A stretch of DNA of 64,000 nt from Limnephilus marmoratus. Taxonomy: Eukaryota > Arthropoda > Insecta > Trichoptera > Limnephilidae. The translations under genes and the position numbers were made by a program. The stretch is taken from NCBI GenBank assembly GCA_917880885.1, contig OU862906.1, forward strand, positions 63,530,665 through 63,594,664. Reading direction: 5' to 3'. Shown piece by piece: positions 21,035 through 31,814 of this stretch; position 1 is the stretch's first letter; each line of letters opens with the position of its first letter. The notes below the pieces were generated by a model. The model searched no databases, was not told where the DNA came from, and saw nothing but the letters and a program-made list of their open reading frames with translations.

Positions 21035-22050
21035 CTTCTTCTTCTTCAATAGCGCTACAGCCCATTTCGAGCCTTGGCCTCCTTCAAAATAAGCCTCCAC
21101 CGCCCTCTGTCCTCGGCCGTCGTCTTCCAATCTGCAACATGGAGTAATCCTCTTGCATCCTTCCTGACATCATCCTCCCATCTCAGTCTAGGTCTGCCCG
21201 CCTTTCGTTTACCTCCCGGGTGTCCTGTCAGAACCTTCTTCGGTACTCGTGTACTTTGCATTCGGTGCACATGTCCGGCCCATCTTAATCTTTGGAGTCT
21301 TAAATGGGTGGAGAGTCTGGGAGCTTGGTAAATATCATAGAGCTCATTATTGTGGCGGATTCTCCATGCCTCTCCCTCTCGCACCGCTCCTAAGATTCTT
21401 CGAAGTACCTTTCTTTCGAAGATGTCCAGCCGTTCCGCTGACTTTGCTGTCAGTGTTCCCGCCTCACATCCATAGGCCAAGACCGTTCTGATAATTGTTT
21501 TATATAAGGTTATTTTGGTTTTCCTATGGACGTTTCGGGATTTGAACACTGGCAGCAACGCGAAGTAAGTTTTGTTAGCGGCTGTAATGCGCTTTCTTAC
21601 TTCTACTGGGTCTTCATTGTCCTGCGTTATGATGGAGCCCAGGTAGGTAAACTCTTCGACCACTTCGAAATTATAACTGTCTTTGAATTTCACTTTGTCT
21701 TTTATTCTGCGGTGAGGGGTTCTGGTTTGCATCATGATTTTTATTTTATTTTCATTGATTTGCAAACCCACCTCTCTTGCCGCAGTCTCCAAAGGGTCAA
21801 ACACTTCTCTTACAGCCTGTAGGGATCTTCCAACAATGTTAAGGTCATCTGCGTAGCCAACTATTTGATTGCTTCTGTAGCAGATGTTTGAGTCGGTACT
21901 GATCATTGTCTTCCTCACGACGTGCTCCAGTACAATATTGAAAAGGGTGGGTGCTAAGCCATCACCTTGTTTCAGCCCCTGGGAGAAGTTAAAATCCTCC
22001 GTTGTTTCACCTCCTATCCTTACTCGACACCGTGTCGGTATGCTATACTC
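21035..22050 (-). mobile_element. 5'-truncated RTE-type LINE insertion
   Basis: The insert is bounded by GATATGCTTAGTGT at 21021-21034 and again at 22051-22064, a perfect 14-bp target-site duplication. At its 3' end (plus coordinate 21035) the minus strand ends in a GAA repeat, the simple tail typical of RTE elements. Truncation at the 5' end is the usual result of incomplete reverse transcription. The intact duplication and open frame indicate a fairly recent insertion into LINE-X. Confidence 0.93.
21055..22050 (-). CDS. RTE-type reverse transcriptase, C-terminal 331 codons (partial)
   Basis: The frame is open from the 5' breakpoint at 22050 to the stop at 21055. It encodes GLKQGDGLAPTLFN (motif B), IVGYADDLNIVGRS (motif C, intact YADD), GLQINENK, FTYLGSIIT, ITLYKTIIRTVLAYGCE and the C-terminal LRLQRLRWAGHVHRM, with RKAGRPRLRWEDDV and DRGRWRLILKEAKA. 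These are hallmarks of RTE-like LINE proteins: target-primed reverse transcription in the nucleus. The N-terminal endonuclease and RT motifs 0-A are missing by truncation, so it cannot act alone. No stop or frameshift is seen, unlike every other LINE in the window. Confidence 0.92.
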   Translation of the reverse strand, partial: EYSIPTRCRVRIGGETTEDFNFSQGLKQGDGLAPTLFNIVLEHVVRKTMISTDSNICYRSNQIVGYADDLNIVGRSLQAVREVFDPLETAAREVGLQINENKIKIMMQTRTPHRRIKDKVKFKDSYNFEVVEEFTYLGSIITQDNEDPVEVRKRITAANKTYFALLPVFKSRNVHRKTKITLYKTIIRTVLAYGCEAGTLTAKSAERLDIFERKVLRRILGAVREGEAWRIRHNNELYDIYQAPRLSTHLRLQRLRWAGHVHRMQSTRVPKKVLTGHPGGKRKAGRPRLRWEDDVRKDARGLLHVADWKTTAEDRGRWRLILKEAKARNGL

Positions 22051-22740
22051 GATATGCTTAGTGTAACCCTAAGTAACCAACTCAGGTATGGGGGCTCCAT
22101 CGAAGCCAGAGTAAAGTTAGCCTCCCAAAAACTGGGCGTACTGTACAGGTCCCGCAGATACTTTAATAGTACACAACTGCTAACCCTGTCAAATCACAAG
22201 TGCGCCTCACAGTTGAATTTGGCAGCCACCTCTGATCTGGAGCTCCAAAATACCTGCAAAATACCCTCGACTCTGTGCAGAAACGGGCGGTCCGTTTAAT
22301 AGATTCTGCCATCTTAACAGACGGATTGCAAATCTTTAGACCACAGGCGTCGGGTGGGAATGCTATCCTTGTTCTACCGGTATTACAATGGAAGATGCTC
22401 CGAGGAACTAGCATCGTTGATCCCTTCGGCACCGTTGCATAGTCGGGAAACACGTCAAACGCGTGCCCAACATTTGTACACGGTTGACATTTGTCACATG
22501 AGAACGGGTGTTTCGACTCGTTCTTATGTTCAACAGCTCGGCTGTGGAATGATTTGCCGGCCTCTGTGTTTCCTCCTTCCCACAACATGGGTCTTTGCAA
22601 GACCAATGTTCATTCCTTCCTTTCCTCAAAAAGACCCTCCACACAGTATCCCAGATGACATAGGCCCTGAGGGAAATTATTTTCCTCAGGGCCTCCTGTG
22701 TGGAGTTAATGCAAAAAAAAAATTAAAAAAAATTAAAACC

Positions 22741-23685
22741 TATTACTATTGACCAACACAGTTCATTTTTTAACTTAAATTTTTATTTTCTGAACTAAGT
22801 ATTCAAGCCAACAGTACGGCGCGGCATCTTGCTATTTTTTCGACAGTATTTTTTACAATATTTTTTCCAACCATGGAGCTCAAAAATTGATGCAAAAGCG
22901 TATCGAGCTGATTTTTTTTATGTCGGCAAAAATTTTTAAGTGAGTGCTGTGCAATTTTCATAACCACGAGATTTTACTCACCAATATATTTTCCGCTTTA
23001 TAGTTGAGATATTCTTTATAACTGGTAGGTCGTAACCTAATAGTAATTTAATTTTGATGAGGTTTTTAACTGATGGGTGGATAATGGATATTTATGATAA
23101 ATTATGACTGAATTTAAGCACCTGACGGAAGATCTACCTATTTAAGCTACCCTCGGCTGGGAATATTTATAAATAGTTACCTATGTACTTATTACATAGG
23201 GTAACCTTAATTATTAATGGGTTAAGATATTTGGTGGGTAATACCTACCTGGACCCGGGTAAAATATGTTAGAATATGAAGTAATTAATCTAAGCCTATA
23301 ATATTTGCTAATCGTACGTTCATCACATACTTACTTGTGTGAAGTTGATTTAGGATAGATTGTTTCAAAAACTTTTAACAATTCATCAAAAATATTTGAA
23401 GTTACTTTTCACGTTGTGTAAAAGTTCTTTTCAAGTTCTGTGATCATTTCAGTTTTATGAAGCAACTGGCCTATAATGATGTGATGCGTGGTGGCAAGCG
23501 GCGGTCATCTTTTTTCATTAATTCGCCGCAAAATTTCTTTTGTGTCGTGTGGGATTTTACAAGTAGCTGATTTAATGTTTTTGAACAGAATTTCCGTTGA
23601 AATGATCAATTCACTATTATATTTGTATAATTGAACATAATTTCTATTATTTGCGTTATTTTTGTCAGTTTCAGTGCTTTCATAA
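22741..23685. other. gap, nothing recognised
   Basis: AT-rich with no family signature; the 62-codon minus frame at 23505-23693 is probably chance. Confidence 0.4.
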
Positions 23686-23857
23686 AGGGGCATACATTAA
23701 TTACGTGAGTAGCTTTTCTTCCAATCTAGACCCCCCACCCCTTGGTGAGATAAATTTGGGCCATTTCGTATATTATTTTCAAGTAACGTGAGATTTTGCT
23801 GGACTCCCCCCCCCCCCCCCCCCCCCCTTTGAGCTCACGTAATTAATGTATGCCCCC
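23686..23857. mobile_element. PIF/Harbinger-type MITE (B)
   Basis: A 172-bp element with perfect 23-bp terminal inverted repeats (GGGGCATACATTAATTACGT...) lies between TAA at 23683-23685 and TAA at 23858-23860. The outermost base on each side is unpaired. A 3-bp TAA target and G-rich termini fit PIF/Harbinger. A C-run of over 20 bases lies near the right end. It has no coding capacity. Confidence 0.8.
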
Positions 23858-23860
23858 TAA

Positions 23861-24360
23861 TGTCTCTAAATATAGGTTATTTCGGATAAATTATTAGTAT
23901 CCTCATAAGTTTAATAAAATTTCCATAAAAGTAATGTTATTTAATAACATAAGAGGCTTGGGCGTGTGTAAATAAATACCAAATTCGAGTTATCAACGTT
24001 TACATTGTTCAAAAATGAAATCAAAATGTCAGATTTTTTCAGTTACTGTCTTGGAAGAATTGTTATAATTTTTAATTATATGAACGAGAAAAAAAGTGAA
24101 GAGAGAATTTTCTTTCAAATTCATTAAATAAAAGGACTGCGTTTTTTTTTTCATTTTGAATTTTCCGAAATTTTTCGACGTTTTAAAATATGTTTATGGT
24201 AAGCTTACTTTTTCAGCTTTTTCATGTTCAGAGCTTAAAATACTGCATGAAAGTATATATTTCAGACACAAAAATCTAAAAGGTAATTTTGTCTATTTTC
24301 TATAAAGGTATTTTTTAACGACATCTTCAAAAATAAGAAATATACAAGACATTTTACAAT
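23861..24360. other. gap, nothing recognised
   Basis: AT-rich DNA without a recognisable feature. Confidence 0.4.
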
Positions 24361-24632
24361 TTGGGAGGTGGGAATGGTTACCGCCGCCCCGGGAACCTTT
24401 ATTGGATAACCAACACCTCTGCCATAGGTCACCCCAAGTAGTTCGCTACGTTTGGTGATTTAGCAGGGGTGCCCGGGTCCATGGGCTGAGGTTTGTCTGG
24501 GTTTTGGAGACGGATGACCTGGACACACTGAACCCCAGATTTCTACCCACCTCTTAAACCCCAAAGATGACATAGGCCCTGAGGGAAATTATTTTCCTCT
24601 GGGCCTCCTGTGTGGAGTTTATGTAAAAAAAA
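24361..24632 (+). mobile_element. SINE-X, short form
   Basis: The head (TTTGGGAGGTGGGAATGG, CCGCCGCCCCGGGAACC, GGTCACCCCAAG) matches the reverse complement of 56135-56000. The 3' end has the hairpin CCCTGAGGGAAA...CCTCTGGGCC and GTGGAGTTTATG plus A-run, as in LINE-X. It is about 270 bp, shorter in the middle than the copy at 55678-56140. Confidence 0.7.
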
Positions 24633-24639
24633 AATTAAA

Positions 24640-25309
24640 TATGTTGGAAAAATTCCGAAATTCGTTCAGAAATTATTATTAAAACAAGAATATTCATACA
24701 ATAGATAACAAAAAAAAACTCATCTGGCTGTGTAAATATCTTTCCATGAACAATTTTTTGTGATTTTTTAATTAGTAGGTAATGTTTTCACATCCACCCG
24801 CGTTTATCAATTGAATAAAATTTTCAGGACGTTTTTAATAAGGCTGTGGATGTTAAAGATTCAAAATTAACCTGTATACCCACTTGTGATATTATATAAT
24901 AATTTATATTTTGATGTCTCGAGGCCAAATTTGTCGCAGCTCATATAGTTCTCATGTAAATAGTTATTTCTCCCTTACTCTCATGGTGAGAAACATGAAA
25001 AAGATAAAATTCCCCCGCTTTATATTCAAACCTAGAATTTTACCATTAAAAAAATTAAATGTGTACCTCTATTGAACCAGTGTTTTGATAATAATTTAAG
25101 ATAAATGTGCAAAATTTCCAGAATTTTTTATTCGCAATTTTTTTATGAAACGACAAAAGCTTGAGGTGATAAAAACGTTTATAAGGTACATTTACGTAAT
25201 AACATATGTTTGTGTGTGTGGTTTTCATTATCGGTAATCTTATAGAAAAAACATACTTACGGTGAGCCATTTTTAAAACTTTTTATTTTTGTATTAAAAT
25301 TTTAATAAA
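24640..25309. other. gap, nothing recognised
   Basis: AT-rich; the minus frame 25055-25270 has no family signature. Confidence 0.4.
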
Positions 25310-25495
25310 TCATTGAAGAAGAAGATAACAATAATAAGTCCCAGTTGCGACTATTGTCTTTTTTCTGTGTCTTGTTCTCTTTCATATTTTCGTTTAGATT
25401 ATTATTGTCATCTTCTTCTTCAATTATATATTACGTTGATGGGAATAACCTTCAAAAGTTATTAAAGAGAGTTTTTCTTATAAAAAATTGAAAAT
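25310..25495 (+). mobile_element. SINE-B foldback copy
   Basis: A 27-bp arm TCATTGAAGAAGAAGATAAC... at 25310 is inverted at 25400-25426. Between them lie the end of a tRNA-like unit (CCCAGTTGCGAC) and a body GTGTCTTGTTCTCTTTCATA. The right side continues with AACCTTCAAAAGTTATT and AGTTTTTCTTATAAA, which are found reversed at 57075-57130. See the copies at 57075, 57505 and 61770. Confidence 0.65.
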
Positions 25496-25689
25496 TTTAA
25501 TATTTCAGAAATTGTATGTTTATCTCTAACAAACATACGAAAGCATATTCTATCACCTTTCAAAAACAATTTTTAGTTTTCGGATACATTCAGAAATATT
25601 TAATTTATTTGAATTTTATTGCAAGGCGGAAATTTTCTGACCTTCTGAAAGAATATGCCCGAATCTGATCAATTTATTAAAGGTTTGGT

Positions 25690-26165
25690 TGAAATTAATA
25701 TCTACATTAGGTAGAAACATTATGTGTTACACCAAAGCAAAGCAAACGATTTACTATAACTACAAAATGTATTGTTCATCTCATAAGCGCATTATTATTT
25801 CGAAAGATTTGGGAATAAAGTTTGATACGCACCCAACATTTCATGTCGACATTGAAACGTTATGCAACAAAGCTTTGGCAGAGTTGGGATTTGTGCTAAG
25901 CAACTCCAGACATTTTTGAAGCTCGGCCGGGATTCGTGTGCTGTTCTACAGATTAGTACGTAGCATTTTGGAAAGCGGCTCAATAATATGGGGACCAGTG
26001 GATTTTACTTACTCTCCAATGGTGGAGAAAGCACAAAATAAAGATAAATTTCTGAGATATTATATCTTAAAGAATTTGGGTGTTATCCCTGGTTATTTTG
26101 ATCAGTCTTTTTGTCCGGTATGCTGGGTATTAATAACCTTGCCGATTGATGGAAAACGGCTTTGC
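25690..26165 (+). pseudogene. Jockey/CR1-like reverse transcriptase fragment
   Basis: The frame 25689-25919 reads MCYTKAKQTIYYNY, KDLGIKFDTHPTFHVDIE and ALAELGFVLSNSRHF. After a stop the frame resumes with VLFYRLVRSILESGSIIWGP and KAQNKDKFLRY. This is the post-YADD and thumb region of Jockey-superfamily LINEs. It is truncated at both ends. Confidence 0.75.
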
Positions 26166-26169
26166 TGAC

Positions 26170-26406
26170 AACAGCATAAAATATTCTACACGGTCATATA
26201 TGTTTTTCTAATATAATACAATAATATGAGTTTTATGTTCCCGACAACTACACAAGAACGCACAGGCACAGGACTCTTGTTGTTTCCAAATGCACAACTA
26301 ATTTACCATTGTTAATGCTGCTCGGAAAAATAATTCTGCTGTTAAATAACTTGTCACCTGACATAGATATTTTTCAACTAAATTTTATTACTAATTAACC
26401 ATTCGG
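26170..26406. other. short gap, nothing recognised
   Basis: No coding or repeat signal was identified. Confidence 0.4.
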
Positions 26407-27140
26407 ACCCATAAGCTTGTTTTAAAGCTACCTACAACATTAACAGTCAAATGTAATGACGTATGAGGCGTACCTGGGGGGGTATGAGGGGGTCGAAGGG
26501 TTGGTAGGTCGTGGTGGGACACATCAAGCTGGATAGTGTGCGCCTCAATAAATGCCACAAAGGACGTTGCTGCATCAGCAGCACTACCAACAAGTCCAAC
26601 TCTCCGGCGTCCACGAGCGGTCGTCATGGCCCCGCGACCCCTGGGCAATGTGATCACCGGTGTGGGACGTCCCTCACATCTTCGGGTTCATAGCCGACGG
26701 AGGGGGGGCGAATGGCGAAACTCTGGCGCCATAAAACCAGAACCTCCCAGCTAAGGGAAGGAAAACCCCTACAGAAAAACCCTCGCCTCCAGTAAGGGGT
26801 TGGGCGAGTGGCTAATAACCACTCCCCGTAAAAATAGCATTATTACGAAACCGGAAACTAAGCCTCGGACAGCGAAAATACCCGGCAGACAACATGGCAA
26901 TCGAAATATGGACATGGAATGTGCAAAAGGATTACTCCATGTTGCAGATTGGAAGAAGACGGCCGAGGACAGAGGGCGGTGGAGGCTTATTTTGAAGGAG
27001 GCCAAGGCTCGAAATGGGCTTTAGCGCCATTGAAGAAGAAGAAGAGGCGTACCTGACACTAACCCATAAGATTTTTTTCAATCTCCTTACAGCATTACCA
27101 GGCATATGTAATGACTGATGACGTATGAGGCGTAACTGAG
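26407..27140. repeat. diverged tandem duplication flanking the RTE derivative
   Basis: The left unit (26407-26476) and right unit (27062-27140) share ACCCATAAG, TTACA(A/G)CATTA, TGTAATGAC and GACGTATGAGGCGTA in the same order. The RTE derivative inserted at the end of the left unit. Confidence 0.6.
26477..27043 (+). mobile_element. internally deleted RTE element
   Basis: It is flanked by GAGGCGTACCTG at 26465-26476 and 27044-27055, a perfect 12-bp duplication. The 5' portion (26477-26915) is a non-coding leader ending in CTAATAACCACTCCCCGTAA and an ATG whose frame begins MAIEIWTWNV, the usual start of an RTE endonuclease. It is then joined directly to the last 110 bp of the RTE coding region (the frame ADWKKTAEDRGRWR...ARNGL) and a GAA-repeat tail, as in the copy at 21035. 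About 3 kb of coding sequence is missing. The element kept both ends, so it could move in trans like a SINE. Confidence 0.88.
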
Positions 27141-27961
27141 TTATTCTAAACATAATGAATGTTTACAATTAAGTTAACTGTTAATGTACATTTAATATAT
27201 CAAAATTATAAATTAAATTAAAAAATGCAAGAAAATCACACATTGTGCACTTATCAAGAAAGACTCCTTCGTACACATCCTTGTTTATTTAGAAAATTCC
27301 AAAAAATCCAGTATTTTTTTACTTCTCAAAATTTTGAATTGCAATGCTCAAAACTTTTTATTTAATTTTTTATTAACATTTAAACCTGCTAAACTACTTA
27401 TGTAGTTTATGTAATTTTATAAATTTTAGTTAGTTGGCAGATATTGTTTAAACTTACATTCAAACAATACATTATTTAAATAACACAGATAAATTCAAAA
27501 AACGAACATTGTAAGAATCAAGTTGCCACGGAGTCCCATATTACCATTGGGCTTGTGAAAGCAGCGTTTACATTTATCTAGATACTATCCTCGTCTTCCT
27601 TCGGTCGGCTCCATTCTAACAACAGTAGAGACGGAAGCCAGAAAGGAAGCGAACAGATTTCTCGCAAATTGAGCACATAACTTTATTCCGTAACGATAAA
27701 AGTGTATTACCTGAGCGGGCAAAGCCGAGATAACGCCGCGCGGTACACATTCATCTGAGCTTACACTTCGCTGAATGCGATAAAACTAGGCCTGCCGAAC
27801 TTGGGACTTTTATGGGAAAATAAATATTTCATCATTTTGAAAAATGATTTTGTCTGAATTAAATTAAGCAAGTTGCAGAAGATGGGGAATCCAATTACGC
27901 GAAGTGCACAATTTGTATATCAATTTAGTTAAGTTAAAAGTTATATGAACTTTGTTTAAAC
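27141..27961. other. gap, nothing recognised
   Basis: A moderately GC-rich patch at 27540-27800 contains no convincing frame; the rest is AT-rich. Confidence 0.4.
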
Positions 27962-28082
27962 TACTATTTTAATAAACCCGCATTGGGGAAAGTGCTGTTC
28001 CGGGCCGCAGTAAACAAAGTCCACATAGCCAACATGATAACCAACGTCCGTTGAACGGACAGGGCACAAGAAGAAGAAGAAG
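27962..28082 (+). pseudogene. extreme 3' tip of an RTE-like LINE
   Basis: One frame reads LFRAAVNKVHIANMITNVR and stop, followed by GGACAGGGCAC and an AAG repeat tail. This resembles the last residues and simple-repeat tail of insect LINEs. Only about 75 bp of coding remains. Confidence 0.5.
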
Positions 28083-28165
28083 GGGAAAGTAGTTAAGGGA
28101 ATGGTTAAGTAAGGAAAAACTAGTTTGACGGTCCATAGGTGATGACGGAATTCAAGTAGCAAGCT

Positions 28166-28785
28166 ATTTTTTTAAATGTGAATACCGCACAAGAGTCTCT
28201 GGTGTATGTGTAAATGTGTATGAGAGCAAACAAGAAAGTATGTTTGCCGGATCTATAAAAGGGATGCATGCATGATTAATGTCCTCTTTTGCTTACGAGC
28301 AGCTCCCTAATATAATACCTAATTACTTACACTCTAGTACCTAATTACGTACTACCGACATACTACATGAAGGCACATTACACGACACATTCCCAACTGC
28401 TCCCGTCTGGAGCCAGTGAAACTATGGTATACGAAAATTGGGGTATGTTGTGAGGCTGAAGGTAGTGGGGGGGGAAAGATATGAGGAAGAGGAAAGTGGG
28501 GAAGTACGTGGCTACTCAGATCTGGTCATCAAGAATGGGTAAAGCCATTTCAAGCAAAGTTTCAATTCTAAATGATGGTCTTACACCAGGGCATGGGTAT
28601 AGCCAGGTGTTGATTAACAGTGGGGCAAAAAATAAAAAATCTAGATTAGTTACCGAAAAAAGTAGGCTTTTACAACATGTTCATGCTTTAGGCTCTATGA
28701 ATACGAAAATATGAAAGAAAGAGCAAACGCCCCATCTTGCCCCACCGTGGCGAAGCCCATGCACCAGGGCGATACTGTTTACATT
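28166..28785 (-). mobile_element. SINE-A copy 3, twice interrupted
   Basis: SINE-A sequence on the minus strand is present at 28182-28198, 28390-28591 and 28762-28780. One interruption (about 28199-28389, 190 bp, no clear duplication) separates the tail. The other is the small TIR element at 28592-28761. The tRNA-like head is missing beyond 28785. Confidence 0.75.
28592..28761. mobile_element. hAT-like MITE inside SINE-A
   Basis: 170 bp flanked by CACCAGGG at 28584-28591 and 28762-28769. Ends are CATGGGTATAGCCA and the complement of CATGGGCTTCGCCA (11 of 14 match), with further GTGGGGCAA similarity inside. An 8-bp duplication is characteristic of hAT. The host SINE reads uninterrupted across the site in other copies, which proves the boundaries. 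Confidence 0.8.
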
Positions 28786-29067
28786 TCGTTACGCCGTAAC
28801 TCACCGAACCGAAGCATTTAATTGAAAACGTTAACAGATTTTCTATTATAAACCGCAGTTTTGTGATTGTTCCCGGTGGTATTGGAACAAAGAAACACCG
28901 ACCATATTTTTGTGAGTAAAATATTGGACATCAAATTTCTATTCTAAAGTTCTAGGATCAACTTTGATGGTTTTAGACTCTTATGAGACTAGGAAGTTAA
29001 CTACATAAAACCAAGTTAGATGCTTCACCTTCACATTATATATATTACCACTGCAACTCTTTACGGA
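28786..29067. other. short gap, nothing recognised
   Basis: No coding or repeat signal was identified. Confidence 0.4.
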
Positions 29068-29275
29068 AATGCAGTGGCTCTACCACGTGTTCAGAAGGCC
29101 AGCGGAACTACAACCGAACAGAATTCAACCAACAATTCCTGGAAAGACAGTCCAGTTGAGGCAATTAATTGCCCAGCACAATTATAGAAACTGGATTAGC
29201 AATGGACTAGATCAGTAATAGTGCACGATAATAACGCCTGGAGAGGCTTTGTAACAGCATCAAGATTCTCCAATA
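29068..29275 (+). pseudogene. degenerate LINE C-terminus (tentative)
   Basis: The frame reads MQWLYHVFRRPAEL, then after a stop AWRGFVTASRF. The layout resembles the W-x-GHV...DR-x-W-R ending of RTE-like LINE proteins, but similarity is weak. Confidence 0.3.
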
Positions 29276-29528
29276 AAGATCAAGAGTTACTCATTATGCG
29301 ACATCTACAAATGAAAAATTACCCGTCGTCTCGACAAACTTTGTCGAATTTCCTCAATTTATATATATTCTTTAATGTCAAAGGGTTGAAGAGATGATTA
29401 TATTGGCAGCCCAATATTGTTTATGTTCCTGATATTTTTGATGTTTTTATCGTGTGAATTTGAAATGCCAACAGCAAAACATTCGTCAGCGCCATTTTGT
29501 CATTATTTACTATCATACTTTATTCGAA

Positions 29529-29720
29529 ATGGCTTTCGGTGGCGGGTATATAACGAGTAACCAAAAATGGCTGTTAATTGAGCTGGTTAGTGGAGAAGAC
29601 GATTTGACGAGAGAAAAGTTTTTAGCAGCCTTCAGCGAATCCAAAAAAGGTGGATGCAATTGCCGAGAAGCTTCTTGTCAGTATCAAAGCAGCTGCTTCT
29701 GCATAATTTACACTATGTAT
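29529..29720 (+). pseudogene. possible Myb/SANT-like DNA-binding fragment
   Basis: From ATG 29529 the frame reads GGGYITSNQKWLLIELVSGE, then LTREKFLAAFSESKK. After a one-base shift it continues VDAIAEKLLVSIKAAASA and stop. The Q-K-x-x-LIELV...KF-x-x-F pattern is like the Myb/SANT-like second ORF of Harbinger transposons, but a key Trp is not seen. Harbinger MITEs elsewhere in the window make such a source plausible. Tentative. Confidence 0.35.
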
Positions 29721-30000
29721 CGCAGCCAATATCGCCGGTAAATCAGCCATTATAATATGGAACCTTAAAACAACTTTGTAAAAATATACGATGCCTGTCC
29801 TTGAAGTGCGCGCGGGAAACGATCTTAGGTTAGGATACAATAATACTAAATTTTGACAGTTATGGCGACGACAACGCGGTTCGACCCATTCGAGCCATTT
29901 TGTTCGAGCGGAATGACTTTTGACGTTTGGCGTCCTAAGTATGTACCTTCGAAAAGTCAACCAATGTGCGGCCTCAGCTGGAGAATCGGAGCCCTGGCTT

Positions 30001-30735
30001 TTATTTATTTATTTATTTGAGACACCAACAGGATATTTATAAAACATGTTTGTGGGTAATATATAATAAATTAAAATACAAATATAAATATCCCTAGACT
30101 AATGTGTCTGCAGTAATAATCACATTTGAATTTTTACAGAAGCAAACACATGAAAAACAATGCAAGTATTATTTATACATATCTAACTTAAAAAACTTAC
30201 AAAAATACTTACTTATACAAAATTGAAATACATTATAAGTATACAATATTTATGAAGTATTTCTTGAAATGTAATAAAACAACAATATTTTTTTTTTTTA
30301 GGTTCATAAATCGTGGAGATATTTTTTGAAACATGTTACATTATTTATAAAAATATCTATGAAACTGTGTATTTTAACAAGATCGTTGTATGACCGAGAC
30401 ATTCTAGATATAGGATTAAAATATCCAGTATTATTCGTAAAAATTTCAGTCCAAAATGTGTTATGGGTTCTTGTAGATTTGGGCCTGGCGTATAACTTGA
30501 TTTGGTTGACTAAGTTACTGTCTACACGATTATTCACAATTTTATAAAGTATTAAGAGATCATTTATGTTTCGTCTTTTAACTAGACTCTCTAATTTGAA
30601 ATATTTAAGTCTTTGTTCATACCCGTCTAGAAGATGGTGGACACCTGATCGGTAAGACAAAATTCGTGTAAATTTTCTTTGGACTGATTCGAGTCTAGAT
30701 ACCTGTGTAATATAATTTTGAAATGGGAATCATTT
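30001..30735 (-). pseudogene. Jockey-like LINE 3' end, 5'-truncated
   Basis: On the minus strand the frame reads NYITQVSRLESVQRKFTRIL, then from 30660 YRSGVHHLLDGYEQRLKYF, DLLILYKIVNNRVD and FNPISRMSRSYNDLV, ending at 30304. This is the thumb and C-terminal region of Jockey-type LINEs. The 3' UTR ends at 30001 in an AAAT repeat tail. 5' truncation lies near 30735. The C-terminal frame is largely intact. Confidence 0.8.
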
Positions 30736-31733
30736 GTATGACGTTAGTCACATATAAATTCAGATAAGCTTTGTGACTTCTGTTTGACTGACAATATTTT
30801 AATATACGTAGCTACTTGTTTTAACTGTTTTGTAAAATCAGCGTTTTCTTGTTTTCACAAATAAATTTGTATTATTGTTCTTTCTTGATGTTTCCGAGAT
30901 GTTCCGTTTAAATTGAGTTTTCGAAGAGAACATTTATCTTAATTTTAAGCACATGAGTTTATGCGAGATGTATATCTTCTTTTGTGCATGTCTACCATAT
31001 TATGAAAAAATATTTGTGTAATCAAATCTCTTACCAAAAATAGCCCTAATTTTGTTTTTAATTGATTAGTACCATGGTTCGTAAAAAATGTCTACAACAA
31101 TAGATTTTCCACGAATCTTGGGTACAAGAAAGAAGAACTTTCAAGAAAAAAATAAGATTTTTCTGCGAATTCCGTAAGGAGCAAATATTGGTAAGATATC
31201 ATCAAACACAAAAGAAAAACAGATGAAAAAGCGATATAAATTAACCCTTCATAAAAAATAATATATTTGAGGCTGCCATTACTCGACACATGGTTTACCT
31301 GTAGGTACACTTTACTCCCCGGGACTTCCGATCAGGTGCGTGGAGAGGCTTCGGGTGGTTATTCAAAAGCGTGAATAAAATATCTCCAAACGATGCGAAG
31401 AGTTCGTGTTGTGCCCTGGGGTGGGTGAAGGCAGAGGGGAGGGGGGGGGGGATGCTACTTGCAAACCGTGTTCCTTTTTTCGTAATCGTTCACCAAAATT
31501 AAGGCACGTTCTTTCAGAAACAACCCTCAAATTGAAATGCGTCATAGCAACGGAATATTTATATATACAAGTTCCGAAAATGCTTTCAGTCAAAAAATAA
31601 TAATTAGGTAATACAACTGAAGGTGTGTTCCGATTTCCCATGTTTAAGCGGTTTTAGGATTTGATCCCAATGAACTCATGTGAAATTCCTTGGATCTGTT
31701 CAAAGATAATCAAGTGACGTGTAATTTTGAAAA
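30736..31733. other. gap, nothing recognised
   Basis: A G-run at 31438-31451 and chance frames only. Confidence 0.4.
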
Positions 31734-31814
31734 ACAAGTGTAACAAAAGTGTGACTAAAGTGAGATAAAAGTGTGACAAAAGTGTGACAAAAGTGTGACA
31801 AACGTGTGACAAAA
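31734..31814 (+). repeat. 11-bp minisatellite (AAAAGTGTGAC)
   Basis: About seven units of AAAAGTGTGAC follow each other with small changes; the last units are identical apart from one base. Confidence 0.9.

Larger units (their letters stand above)
20595..22740 (+). mobile_element. LINE-X copy (CR1/Jockey type), split by an RTE insertion
   Basis: The 5'-truncated copy begins near 20595. Its reverse transcriptase reads GIPQESVL (motif B, 20710) and CYADDSMIYFSL (motif C, YADD at 20773-20784). The frame family continues after the RTE insertion with QLRYGGSIEARVKLASQKLG (22075) and RYYNGRCSEELASLIPSAPL (22370), ending in a 3' UTR hairpin CCCTGAGGGAAA...CCTCAGGGCC, GTGGAGTTAATG and A-rich tail at 22726. 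Several frameshifts and stops break it. Fragments of the same element occur at 5693, 7196 and 44775. Confidence 0.85.
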
